DNA of 64,000 bases from Nematostella vectensis (lineage: Eukaryota > Cnidaria > Anthozoa > Actiniaria > Edwardsiidae). The notes beneath the pieces are model-generated. The model was not told where the DNA came from. It saw only the letters and a program-made list of their open reading frames with translations, and made no database searches. The position numbers were made by a program, and so were the translations under genes. Location: assembly GCF_932526225.1 (NCBI RefSeq), contig NC_064043.1, forward strand, positions 10,397,821 to 10,461,820, written 5' to 3'. Below are positions 21,851 to 33,800 of this stretch, one piece after another. The number at the start of each line of letters is the position of its first letter. The stretch's first letter is position 1.

Positions 21851-24800
21851 ATGAACTGGCACAAGCCATCGCTGTTGATTGTGTGTATTTTGATCTTGAC
21901 AAATGCTGGATTCACTGCAAAAAAGGAATTGTATATTGGCGGATTTTTCCCACTGAGTGGCGTCCCCGTTGCTTCATCTGGCAGAGACATCTTACCTGCG
22001 TGCAAGATGGCACTTGAAATGCTCAACAACCGCTCAGATATCCTACCGGACTACAGACTCAATCTTCTCGCACGGGATACAAAGGTAAACAAACCCAAGA
22101 CGAAAACAAAAAACCATATGATATTAACACGAGTTCTAAGTTAGCCCCCCTTTAAACGATATGTATCCCAATTTGGCCCCCATATGTAGAATAATGAGCA
22201 CTCGTTATGATATACTTCGCCCGACAATAAGACGCAGTTGCAAGACAAATATCGATCACTAAATTGAGTGAAAACTAATTATAAATATACTATTTGAGTA
22301 AAATAAACATTCCTGCGCTTACAAGGTTTTTATAGATAAACACCTCCCGATGTCTTAATGGGTTTGAAGTCATACATCCAAGATTAGAAACTAGTTGATC
22401 TTTCAACACTTCAATATAAAGATTTAACGAGAGATACGATTAGGGATCATCAAAGTTGCGGTTTTTGAAATTTGCGTAAAAAATGCACCGCTTTCGATAA
22501 AGAAATGACAATTGTTTATCCATTGTTATGTTTGCGACAGTTGGGACACATCCTTTGTATTTTCTCGCTTATTTAAAAACTTTATTTAAGTAACTTCACT
22601 AAGATTAGCCTAAAACCTGTTTTTTAGTCAATTTGTCGATGATATGTTAATCTGTCCTTATAAAAAATGTGAAAACAATTACTTCAAACATGTATTTTTA
22701 TTTATTAGTCCGACTTTTTTTAAGAATTTGGGTTGGATTACTAAAACTACAAAGAACATTTTGCATTGCATGTTTCCTTGTTTACTCTTGCTTATAAGAA
22801 ATGGGTCAACAACCCTCGGTAAAATCTAGAGTTTGCCCGTCCTCCCAGGACCCTTGCATGCCCGACCTGTGCTCGGTCAGGGGCGACCGCAGACGTGTGT
22901 ATCCCCAAGGCGCTCGCGTAAGCTAGGATTTGTTGATGGGGGAGGGATGCTAGCTCACTATACAAGCCTACTTAGGGTGGGTGGGTTTGGTGTGTGTGTG
23001 TGTGGGGGGGGGATGCTAGCTCACTATACAAGCCTACTAGGGTGGGTGGGTGGGTTTGGTGTGTGTGTGGGGGGAGGGGGTGCGCTGGGTGAGCTTGCAC
23101 CCCCCTTTGCTGTCAAATAATAGTTTTTCTATTGGAAGATCGTCAAGTAGTATTCATTATACATGAGCATGAGCACCCCTTCAGCACATTCTACGTCAAA
23201 TACTGCCCTTTTCCCATATGAAGACTTTGACTGTGCAATCAACCCTTTACAGGCTTTACTGGTGCAGTCTGGTTCTGAGACCAGGGTATCATCTTGACTC
23301 GTCTTTATGCCTTAGGTCCCCGTGGATTTATTGCTCATACATTTACATATAATTTAGAAATGTTTCAAATTTAGAAATGTTTTGCGTTTTTTAAAATAAA
23401 AACGTGCAAGCCATGCTTGTTCGACAGGAGGTGCACACTTGAAACAATTTATTGATGATATCTGATAGTGAAATTCGACGCACGCCACGGGAGTTGTTTT
23501 CGTAATATTGGAATCGCATTGCAAAATGCAGGGAAAATTGCCTCGAATTACATGGCTTTAAACCTGAAAGGTCGCTAAAGCTCTGTTCAAACATCAGCTC
23601 CAGTATCAGTGTCTTGCCAGCGTCCGCTAGCAATGCTGGCGCTGTCTGAACGGGGTTGATCCGACTTTGGTGATAATGTTGTTTTGTTTTTTGTTTTTAA
23701 TATTGAAAAAACTCTCATAATTTTTCAAAATACAAATTTCTTTGTAGTATTTTATACTTTATACATAGAATTGAGATGTTTTAACTGTAGGATGAATTGA
23801 AATTTACCGTGTGATTCAAGCGGTTTTAGTTCCCTACTGAGATGAGCATCTCACATTCATAGGGTTTCATAGCCTACGAAACCAAGCCTCACGCTAGTCG
23901 GATCGACGGGCTTTTTAAAAGTCTTAAAAGTCTGTCGAGGATTTCTCAGCCAAATCTCATGAGTCTTTCTACATTACAACTGAGAATATTTTTTCTAGAA
24001 ACACACATTTAGATACATTGCGCTTGATCAAGGTCAACGACGCTTCCACTTGCCAACGTTGTTATTTTCCCTTTCCAATCATTACTCCCAATTCTAGACT
24101 GCTTACAGTTAACCCCTATATGGCAAAGTCAAACCCCTCTATCCTCGAGGTTGTACGTTCATTGCCAGTATGCTTTGTTCTTGATACAGTGTGACGTGGG
24201 GCACGGAATAAAGGTCTTGTACGAGTACCTGAGCCGCAGCACCCCGGTGATAACGCTCCTGGGCCCGGCCTGCTCCGCCGTGACTAAAGTTGTGGCCGAG
24301 GTGGCCTGGCACTGGAGCCTGTTACAGGTACGTAATGCCTGGTGCACACTAGTGACATGACGACATAATGACATAGGCGCGTGCACCCTTATGTTCATAT
24401 GTTCAAGTGTGAATGGTTCGAGATTTTAACATAAGCCAAACATAACGACATAAGACAAAACACATGTTTTTTCTTTTATGTCATTATGTCCAGGTCGTTA
24501 TGTCGGGCTTAAAAGAGTGCGCGCGCCTATGTCGTTATATCAATAGTGTGCACTAGGCATTACAGTAACACATGCAATCTGTAACTTAAAACATGCACGC
24601 CACATTAGGCGTAGCCAGGGGGTAGCCAAGGGGGAGAGACAATACGGGAGAAAATTTCTTGAAAGGGCCTTTTGGGCCCCCTCCTGTTAAAAATCCTCTC
24701 CTCCTCCGTCACTGACGCGTTTAGCGGTTTGTTCTTAGGTGTCGTATGCGTCAACAGCGTCTGACTTGTCGAACAAGGAAAAGTACCCGCTATTGTATCG

Positions 24801-27800
24801 TACTGTGCAGCCCGACTCAGCTTTTAACTCGGCGCGTGTCAGTGTTCTCGAGTTCTACGGATGGCGGAGGGTGGGCACGCTACGGCAAGACGACTTTGTA
24901 TTCTCCTCGGTAAGCAAGGGTTACCGTATCGTGCTAAACAGGCCGTAGAATATTTCGAGATACTGGGAGGAGGAGGGGGGGGGGCATCTTCCCTCACCTT
25001 ATTTTGGTTAGGGAAAACAGGGACATTTTCGCTCATTAATTACCCAAACTGTCATGACTTTTTGGTCCTGGTTAAAACATAATAAATTTCCTTTTTCATA
25101 ATTCTGATCTACAACCAGCATGTCGCACTAAGTTTTTTTTCGTGTGGATGTGTTCATTTATCATTATTATAAATTTGGCGAGCATTGTGGCGTATTATAC
25201 GGGCTCTAATGAACGTTTTGTCGGGCTCTAATATACTAAAGCCCGCTGCTCTAAGCCAATGAGAGGGCGAGGAAATTGCAGCGAGCCAATCAGAAGGAAG
25301 CAGGAATTCCCGCAATTCATTCAAACCGCTCGTCCCATCGCTTGCCGTGTTTGGTTGTGTTTTGACAACTACCAAAAAACAAACAGGAAAACATGGCTGA
25401 ACACGACTCACAATTTTCTCAGCTTGATGAAGAGGAGCTTAAAAAAAATGGAAGAAGATTCTGTTCCCAAAAATACTAAAAAACAAACATCCTGGGCGAT
25501 GAAAAAGTTCACCGAGTTTGCTGCGTTTGGGCTAAAATGAGCTCGAGTCGGGCCCAAAACATATTTACGCCCTCGAACATCAACTATATTGTTATTATAT
25601 ATTCGATGTGCTATACCTTAAGACTCCAATCTCGTGCCCAGGTTATGTCGGAGCTTCATCAAAGTCTCGAAGATCACAACATATCTGTGGTATCTCCAGA
25701 AACATTCTCCAAGGAGCCGCGCCGTCATCTGGAAGCCATCAAGGTGAGAAGTGAGACAAAAGGCAGATGGGTCAGAATGGCACATTTAAAAAGGGCGGTG
25801 TATATAACAGCACAGTACCTAATACGCATACCTCCTAGTTTCAAATTCCACTTTGAACATAGAAACACATTAACGGTGCGAGCTTCGGCTTAGGTCAAAC
25901 CGTTTTCAAATACCAGCGAAATTTTACAGACCACTAGATTTTGAAAAGTTTTATGCTACGTTTCAGGGTTATTATCGCTGTTATAGGCATGCGCTTTGTC
26001 CCAGTTGGGGCATGCAGGCTATTTTTGTGTCCGTCTCGATTTGAAGGCTCTTGCCTGTAGTTCTTTGTAAATGTCGACGGAAATAGCAGAAGAGGTAGCA
26101 GTAGCAATGGCGTTGATGATGCTAGTCATAACTGTAATGATGACGAGGATGTGTTGTTTAAACTCAAAGGATCAAGACGCGCGGATCATTATAGGAATGT
26201 TCTACGAGGACGCGGCCCGTCGCGTGTTCTGCGAGGTAAGAAGTTTGCCAACAGACCCCAGGGGTGATGGGAGAAGGGACGGCGACATACCCCGAAGTGA
26301 TAGTTATACCTTTTGCCGTGACAACATGGACAAGACAAAGCTGTGAAGAAAAAAACGGTTCCCTTTTGTTCCCTCTTAATGGAATGAAATTTTCCAATTC
26401 TCAAAATATAAGCTCAAGATTCCGCATATAAGGTGTTTCTCTAACCAAAAGCTTAGTTCCATATTTTAAAGAAATTTAGAAGATATGAAATTTAGATATT
26501 AGCGAGCAATGTTGGCTTTATTTCTGATCAGAGCACGAGTTCTCCCTTAAAACGAGAAGAATTCATACCTTTGAACATTTGAAAATTGCACTTCAAGCTT
26601 TCCATTCCATTAAAAAAACACTTTTTGATATGTTGGTTTACATAACATAAGGAACCTCAAAGAAACATTCAAACTTACCGAAGTTAACCAGACCTTATTT
26701 TGGGATCCGTCTTCTTTTTTCCTTATTTTACTTGTGTTATTCGTTCTTTTTTTATCCCTGCTTCTTCCTTCGTTGACTTCGCTAATGGAGCCGGCCCTAA
26801 GGGGAGTGGTTTTAAAATGGTGTATATTCTCGTATAGGCATACAAGCTGGGTATGTATGGATCCCAGTACGTATGGATACTTCTAGATTGGGCAGATAAC
26901 CAACAATGGTGGCTCACGCCAGACGACGACGTAGATTGTACCGCTGACCAGATGGCAAGCGCCGTTACTGGCTATTTTTCGATTGATAGCGTCAACCTGG
27001 AGAGAACTGATAAGCCAGGAATATCAGGACTGGTGAGGAAATTCTTTTAGATTTCCATTATTTAAGAAATTGCTCTCAAAGGCGTCGCTGGGCTGGAGTG
27101 GTTAAGGTTAGGAAAGCGAATAATAACAATAAAATGGCCTTGTAAAATCCGGTTTTCAGCCTACTCTCTCACTGATTTTCTGACCGATTGCCTGCTTGTC
27201 AAGGATAAAATTGATTAAAATGTCAGGCCTAATTAAAAAAATATTCTAGGATTCAGTTGAAGCTCTTAAGCTTAATCGATTAATTGCGTATCTGTAGATG
27301 ACTTTCGTTGTCTCTGGAGCACTTTCGACTCAATTCGAATTCACTTCTCTGCTTTTATTTCGTACTCACATTCTATTCTACTTAAATCCTTTTTAAAGAC
27401 CAGCAAGGAATTCCTGAAAGAGTTCAGTCGATACCACCCAAATGGCACCGCGAACCTTTACGTGCCTTACGCATTCGACTCGATGTGGATGATCGCGCTT
27501 GCGCTTAACAACACCGCTGGACAATTACACAGACAAAACAAGAGCCTAGACCAATTCCGCTATGGCGACCATGAAATGGCGAGACTTCTTCAGCGGTCTA
27601 CTGAGAGTTTGGTATTCAGGGGAGTTACGGTAAGGAAAAGGGTTGCGGTTTCTGTGACCAACATGATAGATCGGAATATAATTTCAATTCTGTAGACAGG
27701 GGTGATTCAGTGACGGATCACGCTCATTTCAAAAACCAAACAGTAAAGTTAAATGAAAGGCCGTCATTTTTATTAATTCTAGGGGATGATAGAGTTTAGC

Positions 27801-30800
27801 AAAAAAGGAGAAAGAAAACAGCCAGTGTGGATCAACCAGCTGCAAGGTACTGTGTAGGTCAACAAATCTCATAGCCCTCACTTCACACACAACAAAAAAG
27901 GTCTATCCCCGTTTCCCTGCTCTTTCCGAAACCTATGATGGACCCTCTTGGATATTCTGCCCTAACCCAAATTCATGGTCCACTGAAAACCCATGTCTCT
28001 GAAAAGGGGAGTAGTGCTAAAAATGTCCATTCTTGACTGACCCTTTGTGTGTGTATCAGAATGGCGCCCAGTACACGTGGGTCTCTACGATCCAGTCAAT
28101 AACAAGATTATGCAGAACACAACGCTGCCTATCTGGCAAGGTAGAACAATGATTTTTTTTCTCTTTTCTTGACATTCGAATTGTAATCGATCCTATGACC
28201 AAATAAACACGCTAGTCCCTGGCGTTTTTTTTTTGGTGTCCTGCGCGGTTTGGGTTTCCTGTGTTTGATAATGTGACGTCAGTACAGGAATCCCAAACAG
28301 TATTAGGGTAACTAAGCACCATTCGACTTCACAAATACGCTAAATCGTGGATTACTCACAATTCCTTGTTACAGGTGACGGTCCCCCGTCAGACGGCCTT
28401 GTACATTACTTGTCCAGAGTGGAACACGTCACCTTATCGTTGCTATGGGTTACCATCGTCCTTGGAATGATTGGCATTCTTCTAGCGTCGGGGTTTCTAT
28501 GTTTCAATGTTAGATATCGAAATCACAGGTAAGGAAAAACCAAGCTACAAATATATTACATTAGTACCGATTGGTGGTGATTCGCACCCGAATAGTCCCC
28601 AGGCACCTCCGAATGGAGCCGATAACATTACTACTACTAATAATAAAATAAGATATGCAGTTAGATACGAGAAGTACCGAGTTATATCCGAATGGTGCCG
28701 ATTACATACGAATGGTACCGAATCACTTCCAAATGGTACCGTCCAACCCCATAGTAATACCATGGCACCAAACAGCACCTTTTTGATTAAGGGTTGGAAG
28801 ACCCGTGTTTCTTCGGGGTCAGTACGCAGCTCTTACAAGCTGCAATTTGATTGGGCAAATGAACAATATCCGCACCTCGACACAAAGAACTAGAAGAATA
28901 GAGACAAAAGAACTCCTTTGTAGAACAAAGATAATAGGAGACAAAGCAGCTGCGTACTTACTCTTTCTTCGGAGAGGTACCAATGACGCGCGTCATCAAA
29001 GAGTGCATTTCACTAAAAGATAACCAGAATGTTAAGCGTGGCTCACCGAGATTTCTGTTTTGTGTTAACTTCTAGCTACATCAAGTTATCCAGCCCAAAT
29101 CTGAATAACGTCATTATCGTCGGAGCGATTCTAATCTACATGTCAATCATACTGGTTGCCATGGATGGGCGAACAGTAAGCCCCGCCTCTCTGACACATA
29201 TATGCACGGTAAAGCAGAATAATGCCAACGTTCTATTTTAGTAACTTTTACTATTTAACAGCAATAGTCATGTCATGAAAATCTTAAAATATGATGGGTA
29301 TAATCATGCGCGTTGATAGCGGTTAGGGTACGCGCAAAGACTCTCTACCCTCTTTACTTCCTCCCACTCAAAAATGCGCTATTTCAAGTATATTCAGATA
29401 TCGCACCCCTCCCCCCACAGCGAATTTTAGATATCTATCTGATTGAAAAAAGATAACTAAAATACTATGGATGTTATATAGGATTTCCTCATGTTTGGAC
29501 ACTTGCCTTGTTTATTTCGAAGACAACGAGCTACCTCCTTGTATCGGGTGGAGCCTAGCTAAACACTTACGCGTTGTGATGTTATTTAGGGCGTTAGCAT
29601 ACAGATGTAACATTGGGTAAAGCCTGGCTAGACACTTGGCGCTTTCTATAAAACCTTTAACGTACTGCAACTTCCATTTCGTAGGCGACGAGCTACCTCC
29701 TTGGTATCGGGTATAGTCTGGCTGTTGGCGCCATGTTCTCAAAGACTTGGCGTGTCCACCAAATCTTCAACAAAGTAAAACCCAAGAAAAAGGTAAAATC
29801 ACCTCGCTTATGCCTGGTGCACAATAGTGATATAACGACATGGGCGCGCGCACTCTGTTAAGCCCTACATAACGACATGGACATAATGACATAAGGGGAC
29901 AAAACATGTTTTTTTCTCTTATGTCGTTATGTAGGGCTTATGTCAAAATGTCGTCCATTCACACTAGAACATAACAAGATAAGAGTGCGCATATTTTTAA
30001 AGAAGACTTTTTTATAAGATGCAGGTTTTTGTTATTTTTTTATGTGATGTAGGTATTTCAATACGTTTTATGTGACACAGGTTTTTCAAGACAGTGAGCT
30101 CATTGGTCTAGTTGTATTGATGATTGCTGTGGACTTGGTTGTGTTCAGTCTCTGGGCCGGTGTAGACCCACTGACGTATAGACTACAACAGTCAGGCGAG
30201 GTATATCACTCTCTCCCACATACAAATCAGGCGAGGTATATCACTCTCACATACAAATCAGGCGAGGTATATCACTCTCTCCCACATACAAGTCAGACGA
30301 GGTATATCACTCTCTCCCACATACAAGTCAGACGAGGTATATCACTCTCTCCCACATACAAATCAGGCGAGGTATATCACTCTCTCCCACATACAAGTCA
30401 GGATAGGTATATCACTTTCTCCCACATACAAATCAGGCGAGGTATATCACTCTTTCCCACATACAAGTCAGACGAGGTATATAACTCTCTCCCACATACA
30501 AGTCAGACGAGGTATATCACTCTCTCCCACATACCAGTCAGACGAGGTATATCACTCTCTCCCACATACCAGTCAGACGAGGTATACCACTCTCTCCCAC
30601 ATACCAGTCAGACGAGGTATATCACTCTCTCCCACATACAAATCAGACGAGGTATATCACTCTCTCCCACATACAAATCAGGCGAGGTATATCACTCTCT
30701 CCCACTCACCGCTGCAAAACATATACCGCTTTTAAAAATGCCACATTTTAGGCTTTCAACTCAACGTACTCTATTACTTATTGAATGGAAAGGCGTATAA

Positions 30801-33800
30801 ATTTTACCGGGAAAATTTCGGGAAGACTTGAGGAATTGAGTTTGGATAAAAAAATGCACAAGTGTTTTGCCTATCACAACATCATCAGGTGCAGTTTTGT
30901 ATATATGTGAATCTATCCAAATCAAACACGTTCCTTAACCTCATTGGCTTACCTAAAAAAAAAAGAACAAAGTACTGGCAAGGTGGCTTCGGCAGCGCGC
31001 GTCGCATTGTAAAAGCTTACACACTTGATATATTCTGCCATAGGCCATCCGAGAAGGTGACGTCATGGTCACGCCATTCTACGAGTCGTGTCACTCAAAA
31101 CACTCCACCACATGGCTATACATTATTATGGGATACAAGGGGCTTATCCTATTGGTGGGCTGCTTCATCTCCTGGGAAACGCGTAAGGTGAAGGTCAGGG
31201 CTTTGAATGACTCTCGCTTTGTGGGGATGAGTGTGTATAACATCGTGCTGGCTGTGGTCATCGGTGGACCGTTAACACTGCTGATAGGCGGAGACAGGGA
31301 CTCTTTCGTCGCACTCTATTCCTTTTTTGTCTTCTTCCCGACGAGCATCTCGCTTTGCCTTCTATTTGTACCAAAGGTATGATTTTATGCGGTACTACAA
31401 TGCACATATTATCCATAACCTTTCAGCCGCCATTCCATAATGTTGCCAATTTTAGAGAGCATCTATTTCCATCGACTGATTATTTCGATATTTCTTCCAT
31501 AAATATTATGGGAAGAATAAAACAAAGTTGTGGACTGAATAGGTCTAGGATAGGTGAATAGATTACTTGAATGATCAAAAGCTAAGCGGAACAAAGTAGT
31601 AATGGCAGTTGTTGTTTTTGAAATTTCTGCAACCCTCTATAAGTCGACAGTTGATGTCGATTTAAATCGTGCAAATCTAAAAAAAGTCAATACTTTATAA
31701 AACATTAGGTATTACACTAGGGAGAAATTGCAATGAAAGCCTTAACTAAAGGTGCATCCAGCCGCTTTATAAATCAAGCAAGGGTTCTTGACACGTGATG
31801 TCATCACTCAACCATTAATCTTGCTTGTAATAGAGACATATTGTCACCAGACTCAATGCTACCATGACACATTCTTATTGTTTTTTCAAGATACGAAAAG
31901 TCCGCAAACACGCCGAAGAATTTCTGCGGTTCCAGTCCCTCTCGGCCATGCGCATGAGCAGTGAGTACAGAGACAACAGCTACTCGTCCTCGTCCACTGA
32001 TCACGTGACTATACTGAGATTGCAGACAGAGCTAGCGCAGGTGAAACGTGAACTGGAGCATCATAAAGCTACGACAAAGACGAGCGAGGACCCTCTACCA
32101 GTCAATAGGAAGTTAAGGTGAGCGTCATTGAGCTATGTTCAAGATGTAAGATGTGTAAGCATCAGCTACCTCAACGAGTTAAGGTGAGCGCATTGTACTG
32201 CAGCCAAAACGAGCGGAGAGCATATAAGGTGAACATATAAAGCTGTGACCAAGACGAGCAAGAACCCGTTACCCGTCAATAGGAAGTTAAGGTGAGCATC
32301 CTAGAGGTCCTATTCGAGGACCAACCAGACTCGAGTTGATTCTGGAAAGAGTTAAAAATATAACAATTTATGAACACTGGGGTGTATTTTCTCGACGTTT
32401 CGGCAATGCTGCCTTCATCAGGATTAACGGTAAATTGACCGTATATAAGAGCATAAGGCAGTCATTGCAAAGGACCAAAAACACTAGCTGAATGAGTTAG
32501 GTAAGCGTCATAGTGCTGTAACCGAGGAGAGCGGGGACCGGTTACCAATTTAAGGGAGCATACAGATCTAAGTCCAAGATGAAAGACAAAGCGTGAATTC
32601 CAGCGTGAAAATAGGGAGCTACGGTGGGCATCCGTTTAGCAAAAGGTGATGCAAGGCGTGGGGAAGATCTCTACATTGGGGACTTTGAATATTTTTTTTG
32701 AATATTTTTTTATATGGACGTTCTCGTGACTCATCACATTCTGCACGAGCCTGATTTGGGGGACGTAAATGAGCCACTAAAGTGCGCTTGTCACAAACTC
32801 GCCTTCTTAAGTAATGGAGCGATCTAGTCAATTGCGTTAAAACCTTACCATTTTATTTCATTTTAGTTTTGATCAAGATGTTAGAACTGACCACCGCACA
32901 ACTAGTGACGAAAACACATCACGACCAACGCGCTCCGAGACATGCCAAGATCTGTCCCAATTTCAGTCCACCCCGATGGGGGTGCAGCGTCGCTGTAATA
33001 CATTCTCAGTTCCAGACCACAATGTGACCGGGTCGGACGATGGATCGGCTACGTTGGTTAACCTGAAACTAGAGAATGCCGGACTGAGACGTGAACTCAA
33101 GGAATCGAAGATCAGCGAAGCCGGGAAAATGTGTAAAATTTTGTACCAGAACGCCGAACTTAACAGGTAAAACAACCCCACTACCTCTCACATGTCCTCT
33201 ATCTATTTCTCGCCTCTTTTCCTTTTCACCATCGATTTCTTCACCTCTTCCCCCCCCCTCTTTCTTTCTCTTTTCTTTTCTCGTCATTTTTTCCTTTCGA
33301 CTAATTATCCTTTTTCCCTCCATTTTTACTTACATACCTCCCTTCCACACCTTTTTTCTCCCTTGCCGCGTCTATTTGTTTTCTTCATTACCTCACACTC
33401 ATCTCTCTACTCCTGCCATATCTCCTCTAAAACCCCCTTTTATACGCTGCCATATCCCCTCTAAAACCTCTTCTAATACGCTGCCATATCCTAACTAAAA
33501 CGTCCTCTAATACGCTGCCATATCCCCTCTAAAACCTCCTCTATTACGCTTACATATCCCTTTCCCCTACACTCTCCCCTATCTTCGCGCTAACACCTCC
33601 CCCAATCCTTTTCATAGTCGCCAACCCTTCTGTCCACATTTCCCCAACCCCTCTAACGTACCCTAACCTCTTCCCATAACCCCCCTTTCTCCTACCAACC
33701 TCCCCTATACTCCCCCTTCTATTTCTCTTTCCTCATTACCAACTTCTCTACTAAGCGACCACACTGTATTTTATACCTGTATTTTAAAAACACTTGATTG

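Noticed and set aside
27095-27165. tRNA-like A-box (GGAGTGGTTAAGG)
   Set aside because: No B box, anticodon stem or acceptor pairing could be found; at most a decayed SINE.
28790-28985. Possible MITE with AGCTGCGTAC arms in the GABA-B intron
   Set aside because: Only a 10-bp inverted match was seen and the ends could not be defined.
30072-30800. Frame through the 35-bp array as a single coding exon
   Set aside because: The GABA-B frame is continued exactly by splicing from 30200 to 31044; the array encodes repeats of no family.
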